This document shows positions 35,700 through 46,579 of a DNA stretch of 64,000 bases, piece after piece (position 1 is the first letter of the stretch; the number at the start of each line of letters is the position of its first letter). Where the stretch lies: positions 24,180,001 to 24,244,000 of the forward strand of contig OU612072.1 of the NCBI GenBank assembly GCA_914767715.1. Direction: 5' to 3'. The translations under genes and the position numbers were made by a program. The notes beneath the pieces are model-generated. The model ran no database searches. It was not told the DNA's origin and saw only the letters and a program-made list of their open reading frames with translations. This DNA is from Membranipora membranacea. Its lineage: Eukaryota > Bryozoa > Gymnolaemata > Cheilostomatida > Membraniporidae.

Positions 35700-36990
35700 G
35701 GGTGGGCAACCTTTTTCTAAAAAAATTCCACAATTTACACAGGCTCAACACAATTAGGCGCGACATATCTTTCAGGTATAAAATCGGAACCGGAGTAGCA
35801 ACTATGTACAAACTAAAACAGATTTATTTGTAAAAGCTGTGGTATGTTGCAAGGAACTTCAGCTCAACAGAAATACTAATTTAAAAAATCTTGTGAAGTT
35901 TTGCATGTGTATGGAAAAGGGCAGGGTGGGTGTGGGAGGGGTGCTGGCATCCCTCCGCAATGGGGAAGTTTTTTGCGAATGCCTGTAAAATTATATGCAA
36001 TCTGGAACATTTCAGCGATAAAGCAGGAGCATTTGCAACATGAAAACTTGTTAATACTCATCTGCATTTCTTGTTCAAGGTGACAGATTTGCTAAAAAAT
36101 TTAATTACGATGATATTAACGAAAATTTTTATTCGAATTTCCAAAGGTCACCGTTCTGGGTTATTTTGAAAAAAAAGCACTTGAAAAAGGAGTTAACACC
36201 AATACAGTTAAGATGATTATGTCTAGAAACGGCTTTGGAAGCTACATGCTTAATGCTGAATGGCCACTATTTTGAAATATATTGTGCCTACATACTTGAA
36301 TATCAAGATTACAAAATGCGAGATGGGAATCGAAATTAATGTGTAATATATATCTTTTCAGGCATAAGGCCACAATAAGCCCCCAAAATATTGTTCATTA
36401 GGCCGCACTGGAAAATAGGCCGCAGGTTGCCGACAGCTGATCTAGAGGTATGCAGGACTTTTACTTCTACCCAATAGGAATTAGCGGTGTAAAATTCTAA
36501 AATCCGACAATATCTCACAAACACAACTATGTCTGAGAATTAAACCCACAGCTTATTTTGCAGCCCATTAGGTAATTGTTCCTGAGACATAATTCATCTC
36601 ATGTCATGATATATGCTGCCTGGTAAAAAAAGAACTGTGGCAAGCTTTTAACGAATAGGAATATCTATGATTGGTATTACACGTCACAAATACAATGACA
36701 CAACAAATTACACAGGCGATTTGGTCTAGATAAAAAATTAACATAATAAGGAGATTGCAATTGCCGCTATCTGAACTTATGACAAGCCGTACATGGGCAG
36801 CTACTATAAGAGAACTGAATAATAGTATAATCTGTGACAAGTTTGCATGAATGAATGAAAATAATTAAGAAATCATAGCAATAGTTGCTGTCATTTAAAC
36901 TCACATGGGAGAAGTGTAAAGCAGATTACATGACAATTATTTTATAAGATAGCTCCTAGGAGCACAGAGTTTAACAATGGGTATATCTGC
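35700..36990. other. Spacer, no gene recognised
   Basis: Nothing with coding or RNA-gene character was recognised. A minus-strand frame near 36604-36840 begins with hydrophobic residues but lacks an ATG at its start and a clear donor. Confidence 0.35.
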
Positions 36991-37001
36991 CCCCTTTAGT
37001 G

Positions 37002-37232
37002 ATTAGCCTTTGAACCTTGGAAATTTCTATCAAAGCAGATGGCTTTGAACCATTGATACTACTATTAAAGCAGATTTTAAACGCTTTGCCCAGGCACTAA
37101 GGCTTAAATGATTTGCTCGGGTATGACTGTTATTTTAGATATTAGCCTTTGAGCCATAGAAATTTCTATTTGAGCAAATTTTAACCATCGATATTTCTAT
37201 TGAAGCAGATTTTACACATTTTGCCCAGGCAC
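37002..37232. repeat. Two diverged tandem units of about 110-130 bp
   Basis: Both units run from ATTAGCCTTTGARCC through AGCAGATTTTA to TTTGCCCAGGCACTWAGGCTT. Confidence 0.6.
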
Positions 37233-37282
37233 TTAGGCTTCATTAAGTTGCACTGATGATTGAGGATTGCTCATAGACAAAA

Positions 37283-37342
37283 CATTTTTATGCAATCTCA
37301 TAGACATAGACAAAACTATGTCTATGGGATTGAATAAAAATG
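37283..37342. repeat. Short palindrome, about 27-bp arms
   Basis: CATTTTTATGCAATCTCATAG faces CTATGGGATTGAATAAAAATG around an ACATAGACAAAACTATGT centre. Probably a tiny foldback relic. Confidence 0.6.
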
Positions 37343-37993
37343 GCTAGAAAAAGCCAAAAAACCTGTGCTGGCTGTTGCAAGTTTTCTATGTCATAGCATC
37401 ACCTGCTGTTTTTCATACTACTCCCAAAGAGAAGATCATGTATGAATCTAGTTATCTTGACAATAATTGAGGATGGATAGGCAAAACTGTAGGTGTTTAT
37501 TGTGTGCAAAAATAGGGCTCAGCTGCCACATAAGTTGTCAGAAGTCCCCTATGAGAACTGCTTCATGGGCATTGCCATAATACCACCTCAAACTTCGTTT
37601 TCGGTGGGATGACCCTGCGGCCTGATGATGTTCAATTCAGCAGTCCATTAAATGATTTATGGCAAATTGTTGTATGATAACCAGAGACTATAGATAGTCT
37701 CTGTTATAACTTCTGCTTTTTAGCGGTAGATAGCCCTTTGTATAGAAGCTAATCTGATATTACATAGCCAGTGTGAAGCATTCTATCACAGAGTAAAGAT
37801 ATATCCTTACTCTGTTTTTCCTTCTTAATATAATCTGTTATATGAGCGATGTATATGTGTATATATGTATTACTAGTATTCAGATAGGACAGTCATGAGG
37901 TCAGAGTTTGATGTCTATAATTATGTATCAGGAAACAAAGTATCAAAATCTGAATGAAGCTGTATGAAAATATAGCCTTAGGCACTTAATCCT

Positions 37994-38096
37994 AGTGGGC
38001 GGTAGTCTAAGTGCTCAGACTCCAAGGCACAGGGAGTTACTTGCGCAAGTAACTCCCTGTGCATTGGAGTCTGAGCACTTAGACTAAGTGGGCGGT
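37994..38096. mobile_element. 82-bp near-perfect palindrome flanked by a 10-bp direct repeat
   Basis: Arms 38004-38044 and 38045-38085 pair at 40 of 41 positions with no loop. AGTGGGCGGT occurs directly on both sides (37994-38003 and 38087-38096), like a target duplication. There is no coding content. Confidence 0.75.
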
Positions 38097-38099
38097 TAC

Positions 38100-40830
38100 T
38101 TGACATGCCACTATAAATAAACAGTTTCTGGCAAACCATTAACAGCAAAATGTTGTTTGTCATTTCAGATTGGCAGGCAGCCAGATTAAATGGTTTTGCA
38201 CCACAAGTGTGCTGACAATATAGGATATAGTTTAATTGGTGTTTATGTGGTATTTTACAAATAGCCTAGTTTGACCTTCCCAGTAGCCGAGAGGACACAA
38301 CATCCTTATTGTGTATGAGATCACCGCGGGAGGTCCTAGAAGTATTCACTATGTCCGGCATGGTCTAAAATGAGTCATCCTTTGATCTGAGTTACATTTT
38401 ATTATTAAACTTACACAGATCATTGATTTTATGATAGAACTTTCTGGATACATCCTCGATAAGATATAAAGGTTGGGGAAAATCCTGTTGGCAGTATAAG
38501 TTTTTATCACCAATTAAATATTACGCTTGATCAACATTTGTCTTGAGCTATCTCTGGATGCTGAATCCAAAGCCAGGGTAAATTCACTGAAAGCGGGAAT
38601 GGACAATTGTGGAGATCAAATGGATGATTGAGAAGGGTATTTGTGTGCTTGTATGCCATTAAATTGTTTTTTATCTTTTTCCTGTTCATAATTTCCCAAA
38701 CCCTCGATATTCAGGTCCTATATACAGATTGATCGCGCCACTTCAGGAGTGGATTCAGAGAGGGAAGGTCACAGATATATCCCCTAAATTAGTCGTTTAT
38801 CACCAGTGCACAACAACACCAGGCTCGCCGCCACTTCAATCTCTGTAAAGAACCCTACTGCTATACTTTGCTACAGAATAGAATTAGTAAGACCTTTTAC
38901 ATATGTACGCTTTCATATACCAATGAGGAGTAAATATTATTAGCTAGAATTAAGTCTAGCTATTTTGGGGACGGTGGTGAATTGATGTCTTCAGACATTC
39001 ACTTCTATAACTTCAGATATTCATTTGGACAAACACCGAATTCTCCATGTACATGATACAAAAAAAGCATACTCAGTCAAAACTATCAAGTATTGCTTGC
39101 AATCTCACATACCCTATTTTTGAGAAAATTTTGGTGTTAAAACTCATTAAAATCAGAGTTGTCCTCTCATGAATACATCAGATTAAGTCTGGCATCTCAC
39201 CTCTCAGCCTAATCATCCATGGTGGATAGAACTCAGTACTAGTTCTATACCACATAAGACGAGAGGTGAGGTTGAGAGGTCTCATTGACCATTTTTTCAC
39301 ATACTTGGTAGGCATAAGTTTGACACTATATGCAATTTGAAAACCAATCGGAGTCTGACACCAGAAGTTTGTGGGATGAGATGATGGGAGTCACTACAGT
39401 AATCTATATACAGTGAGTGTGGGAAGATCGGGTGAGAAACAGTCAGATATCTAATCTAAAGTTTAGGCAGTCAGGCAACTCTATACATTGGCTCAACCGA
39501 ACATTAATGAACAAACTTGAACTGCCTAATGATAGCGACGTTGCTAGTTTCCATCCCAGTAGGGAGGGGAGGTGGTGACACCGAATGCCTGAGAAGGGAA
39601 CCAGCAAACACAGGGAGGGCAAGAACTGCTCTATTGTGAACTGACGACTGATCAAACTGTGAGACATCAACATCATAAGTCAACATATTATGAATAATTT
39701 GGCACAACTTCCAGCTTTTTTTTTGGAGCGTGCTTCAAAGCGGCACACTCCCAATATTATTATCAGGTTGGCAGTAGATGTTTGATGTCAAAATTGAAAA
39801 CTGGAAAACTATTTTGTCAATCACGACACCAAACAATGATATCAATTGGGGTGTCAAAATTAATAGAACATGTTTAAATAATTCCGACAATGCGGCCTGG
39901 AATTCCAAGAGCGGTCCTGCCAAATACCGATACCCTCAGAATACCGGCGGGTTACGTTATGACATACGCTCTGACATGTTCTATTAAACTGGCACAAGGA
40001 TTTAAATAGTTGACTTATGATGATGAGAGCTCTACTAAAAGGTTAAGTGATCACTAACCTAAGTTTTCTTCCGCCTTTCTTGAAACTTTCGCAGCGAAAT
40101 CATCAAACTTTGCTTTTCTAAGTCTTTTTCACATTTTTTTCCTATTTTGCTGCAACATTGATAAAATAAAGTAAGTAATAACTGATACAAAATATAGACG
40201 ATGATGTATTACACAAAATCGTAACACTTTACAAAAATAAGTAAACAGTTCAATGGTATTTAGAATTGTCAGCTTTTCCAACAGCTATACCATGGAATGG
40301 TATTACAGGGACCAGAGAGGAAGAAAAAACAACATTAAATCTACTCGAATCAATAGTCATAGTACACATGAAGATGAAAGAAGTTTTGATGCCATAGTAC
40401 CACTTTCAGCTACATGAGTAGTAAGACATGACTTCAACCAGTAAAGTCATATTTTATTTCAGAAAACTTATTGACTTGGGCAAGACTCTCTCTTAGAAAA
40501 ATGCAGTTTCATCATCACCATGTAATGTTTGGTCTTCGGGATATACGATGTATAATAACGTAACGTAATCATCATAACTAAAGCTCAAATCGATCACATT
40601 CAAATGTTCTGAATTACTCAACAACAGTTATGGTACGGAAATGTTAATCTCCTTTATATCGGGAGCCATGTATATATAAACTGGTCATTGTATTACAAAC
40701 TGCTTCCAAACTAGTAAAACTAAGGACCAAATGAATAAGTAGAAGATGAATTCTCCAGGTTTGCCTGCTGGTAGAGTTATATATCCAGATTACGATCGCG
40801 TTACGTATTATAGATAAGTGAAGATGTATA
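38100..40830. other. Spacer downstream of AP2S1
   Basis: No gene was recognised. A weak inverted repeat (CTCACCTCTC...GAGAGGTGAG) lies at about 39190-39275, and a relic of the GTTGCTCCC foldback family at about 39545-39590. Confidence 0.35.
40453..40458 (-). terminator. Possible AP2S1 polyadenylation signal
   Basis: AATAAA on the minus strand about 380 bases past the AP2S1 stop codon. No closer canonical signal was seen. Confidence 0.35.
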
Positions 40831-40836
40831 GTAGAC

Positions 40837-43800
40837 TTATTCCAGTGATCCGAGCATAAGGAGCTGTTTTAGTACTTTGGTTTGACTCGTTTCCCTAATT
40901 TCTCTTGCTAAAAACATCTCATCCACCACGCTGTACACCTACAGTAAAAGGACAAAAAGTTATATGTAACATGAAAAGTGAGTAACAGTAGCTTTCTCCT
41001 TGAAATTGGCGGGGGGAGGGGGTGTAATTCCTTATGTAATGATATAATGGAAAAAATTGTTACAGAATTTCACTAAGAAGTCTAAGGTTGGTCAAACGAG
41101 TATCATCAGCATGATTAAGAAACTAAATGTGGAATTCCAAAGGCAATTTAGCATCGTTCAGGAGTTGTCAATTCCTTGAACCACTGGTTTTGAGTGGAGA
41201 ACTCCAATTTGATAGTGCGTGAAGGTAAAAATACCAAACTCTCCGCATTCGCTATAAATATGCCTAAATAAGTTCTGTGTGGTCTGATATGACACATCGA
41301 AAAAATACGGGAATGAAAGTGGATGTCTTTCCTCAAAAATATACAACTATAGAGTCAGATTAAGCAGATTGAATCAAGGCTACAATTAAACAGAAAATTT
41401 TATCTACTTAGCTGCCAGTTTATCATGTAAGGTGAGAGGTCAGTCTAAAGATTCACATGCCAGTACCGGGCTAAGTGAGCTTACACCTTGTCTGTTTATA
41501 CAGTTTGGCCCAGAGGCAATCAGAATATCAAGTCTTGTGCAACCAAAGATAACCCACAACTCTCAAGACAAACCGAATTATAGTAACTAGGCCACCAAAC
41601 TGTTGAACTGGGCCAAAGGAACATAGTGGTTCAAAATGTGTCAGAGAAAACCAAAAAGATCAGGAGGGAGTGTGGGTTATTTTCTCATATAGTTTCAGGT
41701 TTATTGGAGGATATGCTATAGTTAGGCAGGGATGTTCTTTTGTTATGGTCTTTGATTGTCATTTTTTATTACACCTAATGTTCAAAGCTATGGGTCCATC
41801 TCATATTATCATGGTGAGGTAAATATAAATAGGATTGGATCAGGGGGTGCAGTTCATTTTTTTTCTCTAAAATTACAGCGACAATGTTTTTCAGTTTTCC
41901 TGACTTCAAACAATTTGGCAACGGAAATGGTTGCATGATACCCAGAGGAATGAATATGAGCTAAAGCTTAATTTGGCTTCGATTACACGGGAGTGTCTTC
42001 ATGTTAACAAGCACCGATTATTGCTAGCTTTGGTCGGGGCACGGAGTTGGCGGTAGATAATATCATAAAGAAACCAATTTGAGTTAAATGTTAGCTAGCC
42101 ATATTTTAACTATTTCAAGCCTGTGTGAATCTTTTCTTCCTTCTAATACTTTACTCCTCTCCCAATAGACAGTTTTCTGAGCTCTTATTTATGCCTCAAT
42201 TCGGAGTTGTCCTCCCTCCAGTTTGGTACTTTTAACCCACGCCGCATAGGATAAACCTGCTGAAAGAGGTTTATATTGAAAACCGCTAATGATAGGATAA
42301 AAACGATTTTTGATTCAGAGTCAGAACTATTGAAAACCCTATGAGACAGGGTTTCCAAATCATTGGAGGCTTGAATGTTGATAAATCTTAATTTTAGTGA
42401 CGAAACTCATGAAATATTCTGCCAAATTGTCCGCAAAACAGGCGGAAAATACTGTAATTGACTATCCAAATACTAAAATTATTTCCCAAACTATGTCCAT
42501 ATGTGTTTTCAATGTTGCAGATTCTGAATCAAAAATAATTGTTATCCTTTTATAAGCGGTTTTCAAGATAACCCTCTTTTTAGCACGTTTTTCCTATGCG
42601 GCGTGGGTTAAAAGTACCAAACTGGAGAGAAGACAACTCCAAATTCAAGGCCTAAATCAGAGCTCAGAAAACTGTCTATAAAAGACTTACCTTATAAAAG
42701 TTGAAGGCTAGATCTAGTTCGCAGACATTGTGGAAATATTCGTTGAGCACCTCGACAAAGTTATGTATGGCTTCTAGATAAGCTAAGCTGTTATCGGTGG
42801 TATCCACACATACACAGAAGAATAATCCGGCGTATCATCGGTATACTATCTTAAAATTCCTGAACTACAAAACATGACATGAGTAACATGATAAAGAGTG
42901 AGCTAGTAGTTTGGTATGGATAAAATTATAAGTATGACGATGGATCAGACTAGGCTTAGTTAAAGTGACTGTGAATGTAACATATTTTTTATATGATTCT
43001 AGAGTTCTCAGTCTAATTTAGAAACCTACTATGAAGCTCATTACCTGTGGCCCATTTTCACCTGATTTTTAGACCAAAATGAGATGAGAAGGTACTAAAA
43101 AGGTACTATATTGTATATTTTATCCTTAAGAAAGCACCTTTCAGTACATTCTCATCTCAACTTTGAGTGAGTGAAAAGAGTGGTCTAAACAACACTGAGA
43201 ACTCTAGAATGATTCAAACCTGATTCTTACGTTAATATGAACATGCTTTTCTGTGTTGGAAGGATTGTTTCAGAGTTTGAGAGAAGGTGAGAACAGTGTT
43301 AATTTTGAGCAATTATCAACTGGGGACTGGAGTGCAGGCACTTATTTATATCAGGTGTGATGACTGATTGATTCCAATTTAGCTGAAATCATATATCATA
43401 TAGATCTTGAAATGTTTGTCTGGTGGCCAACTGAGGTATGATATTGCAGAGCTCTTGTAACTCAAACAAACTTAGGAAAGTGAGAAACTGAAACCGGGAT
43501 TGTTCCGTAAAAACTTCTTGAATAAAACCAAATAATAATACATGGAAGGTTTTAATAGGAACCTGAGTTAGTTACCTCTACAAAGTTTGTGCGTTTGGCG
43601 TCTCTCACAGTGACAACAGAGTGAACTTCTTCAATCAGTTTTTGTTTCTCCTCATCGTCGAAGTGCATATACCACTTAGCAAGACGTGTCTTACCAGCTC
43701 GGTTCTGTATCAGAATAACCCTAATCTGAAACATAAAGCATAATCAGTGATATTAATGTCAGCCATACAAGGATGAAATAGGGTCAGTCCAGATTATAAG

Positions 43801-45745
43801 CCTAGATAGCATAGTGTATTTTAGGAATGACTAAAGCTATAGCCTAAGTGAGGAAGACCTGACATAAATAAGAATTGTTTTGTTGATGATATGATCTGGT
43901 AAAGGAATGCAGGTGAACTAAACCAGGGAGAATGGAAGGGGGAGGAACCTGCACTCAATAGGCCACACCTCTTTTTATAACATGATCTTTCTTTCGTTTT
44001 GGAGTTGTGCCCTCACAACAAAACCACGATTAATGTGTGGGTTAAAAGTGTGGGTTGACAACTTCTCAAGTGACAAATCTATGACTGTCCAATGGAAAGT
44101 TCAAAAATAAAATATCATTTTTGTTGTGTTGTAGAATGAAATTATTCTTTATTATTCTTCTTATGGCTGAAGAACACATGTGAAAGGGTAGTAAAACAAT
44201 TCTTAGAGCTAAAAACCATCATCTTACAGGGCAAGGTACACATAATAGTATCAATTTTTCGAGTTATTTCATTGAGGAAAAGAAACTTAGCTTGTGAATC
44301 TGAATATTATTTCAGCACATGTGGTTAGGGGGTGTTGAGAGCTGTCCAACAATATCCCATTTACATACCTACTGTCACTAGAAGACTGGGAATCTTACAG
44401 AATATGGCAATTTGAGGAGCGAAATATGTCAGCATGGGCCGTTCATTGATGAATAATGAGTGTTATTAGCACAATTGTGTTGTAATAACTTTTCCAGTAC
44501 ATAGGCTAATTCAAGTGTTCTGGATTAGTTGCTGACAATAATTTTTAATGGATTGGTATAATTCATCGCTAAAACATAAAAAAATGAGTGTGATGTATCT
44601 ATTAAAATACTTATTTCAGCCGTAATCAACATCTATTCACCAGTACTTGTATGTGATTGGCCAATACTACTAGTGCAAGCTCCTCCCCCTTCCATTCTCC
44701 CTGACTAAACTACCCTATAATTCTCAATGACTTCATACTTTCATGGTACAGGCAAGTTATGATGAAACGTGAGTGATTTTTTGACTCATCAGTCTCATAT
44801 TGACCAGACTGCTGTCATGAACAAAAAGAAAACCATATCCATATACTAAATCAATCTGAAATGACAGTGTGTAATGTTGAACTGATTGACCTGAAAAAAA
44901 ACTACCCTAATAAATGGCAATGATGTACCAAGAAAACCTGCATCAACCACAGCCCAGGATGTACTGACAGTTAATTTGCCTGCATACTCCCTGAGGCTAT
45001 ATAAGCTTCTATGCACTGCAGCGACTCTACGATACGAGTCACTCTGCATCGCAGCGACAGTGTCACAAACTGGCCCAATTGACCTATTACATTTACATTT
45101 TGCACATAAAGTTAATGTTTAACCAGTGCGAACAGGGCAACTCTTCAGTCTGAGAACTCACATTTGGACTAATCCAAGTGCTAAGGTGCAAAGATTACCA
45201 CCCTGAATTGATTGGGTGCTCATGCGCAAAGTGTATGGTTGATGCAAGACGCCTCGACAATATAAATGCTTACAAGCTCACAGGAGCCAATCAATATTGA
45301 GAGCTATTATTTAGCTAGTCTGTACTGAGAGTAGAGTTACTGTCTGTGATCATGCTACTCACTCAAGTCAGTTAGTCAGCGCTTAGCCTAGGTAAAGTTT
45401 GGTTGAATAGAAAATCATGCACACACAGTGACAGTTAAACCAGTCATTGAATTCATTGTGTGGCTACCTGCTGAGTGACACCATGACTACAAGTACCCTA
45501 ACATGGGTGGGGCAGAATTATACAAATAACCATTCATACTGCGCTACAAGATCATTATACAAATTTGCAGGGAGCAAATCTATTTATAAATTAATTAAGA
45601 TGTTATTAGTTAGCAAGTAAAAATAAAAAAAACTGCTTCATGCATTTCTTCATGACCATTTCATTCTCATGACTATCAGGCATTAATTCCATAGGCCTGG
45701 TTCTATATTGGGCTATATCAAATTGCAATTGCTAGCACATACCAT
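40837..45745 (-). CDS. AP2S1: AP-2 complex subunit sigma (clathrin adaptor), with an in-frame TGA
   Basis: This is the small sigma subunit of the AP2 adaptor, which recognises dileucine cargo and links plasma-membrane cargo to clathrin. Exons on the minus strand: 45745-45743 (ATG, then GTATGTG donor; 5' UTR above); 43725-43576 ([20 protein letters not shown] ... TNFVE); 42864-42691 (FRNFKIVYR, stop, [10 protein letters not shown] ... NFYK); 40938-40837 ([20 protein letters not shown] ... SLE, TAA). All introns are phase 0 except the assumed first, which follows the initiator codon as in the human gene. The total is 429 bases, exactly the 142 codons plus stop of the human protein. Codon 61 (42837-42835) is TGA where the family has Arg (YRRYAG), so full-length protein needs another allele, readthrough or an assembly correction. 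LAREIRE also replaces the family LAGEIRE. Exon 1 is the least certain part. Confidence 0.93.
42166..42678. mobile_element. 513-bp MITE in AP2S1 intron 3
   Basis: The termini TAGACAGTTTTCTGAGCTC and GAGCTCAGAAAACTGTCTA open inverted arms of well over 85 bp that include GGAGTTGTCCTCC and TAACCCACGCCGCATAGGA. The right end is 12 bases from the exon 3 donor. A TA target duplication is possible. A second copy lies at 63423-63848. Confidence 0.85.
42993..43213. mobile_element. About 220-bp foldback in AP2S1 intron 2
   Basis: TGATTCTAGAGTTCTCAGT faces ACTGAGAACTCTAGAATGA, with arms of about 100 bp (GAGATGAGAAGGTACT repeated inverted). A diverged copy lies at 53250-53420. Confidence 0.75.
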
Positions 45746-46579
45746 CTTTAAAGCAGTAGATTTCAAATGTCAAAGTCACCACAAATGATGTGATAATAAA
45801 GTAATCCTGAGTGCCCTACTAACTTTTCCTCTCCAAGAATACTTATACCAATTCTCCCTATCATAATGCAGCCAATCAAATCATGTGTTACAAAACAAAG
45901 TGAGGGTTATTTTTATCTCCTATTCTAATAGTGTTGCAATTGAAAAAGAAAAGTCGAAGCTGGATAATGATAAGTGAGGAGTGAAGAAAAAATACATCCA
46001 CTGTCTGCAGAACTAGCCAAATTGAGCTATCTACAGTCTGCAGTAGTCTAAGTAGCTTTCCCTACTAGCCTAGCTGGAGCAAGACAACTTCTGTGAATTA
46101 ATTGTAAGTAGCAGATTTTACAAAACAAACAATGATTATCTAAGCAAGCAGTGATCACTAATATAGATCCACAGTAGGCATTAAGAAGCTTACTTTTAAT
46201 AGCAATCTTTTGCAATTGTTGTTTCTTGGGGCCATGTTCCAGGCATATTCAATTCATGGTTCATTCATAATTTTAATTAACAGACTATTTTAAAATAGAA
46301 AGAATCATGTTAAGATCTAGGGCCATCTAGGAGGGAGGAGTTGCAGACGACAAACTTGGCTGATTCTGCAATGAAAATATATTCTGTTCTGAACATCCTC
46401 TCTGTAGCTGGGAGTTGCAATCATGTCTACTGTTATAACTTGTCTACCATAAGGTAAGACCATAATTTAATGTCAACGCATAGTGTAGGCCTAAACGTAA
46501 AACGCAATACCTGATAGCCAACATTGTGGTAATATTGTTTTAGGAGAGTTGCTTGCAATGATCCCCTTACATATAAACA
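45746..46579. promoter_or_regulatory. Divergent AP2S1/PHAX intergenic region
   Basis: About 0.83 kb separates the proposed AP2S1 and PHAX start codons, which point away from each other. Both 5' UTRs and a shared or paired promoter should lie here. I see no TATA box; a GTAAGA donor-like site near 46454 could mark an upstream PHAX UTR exon. Confidence 0.4.

Noticed and set aside
36604-36840. Possible secreted-protein exon with hydrophobic start
   Set aside because: No ATG at the start of the hydrophobic stretch and no good donor after it.
42835-42837. TGA as selenocysteine or as a reassigned sense codon
   Set aside because: The position is Arg in the family, not Cys or Sec, and PHAX in the same window appears to end at TGA, so reassignment is not supported.
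44846-45049. 67-codon minus-strand ORF as AP2S1 exon 1
   Set aside because: It does not supply an ATG directly followed by a donor. The ATG|GTATGTG at 45743 fits the family gene structure better.
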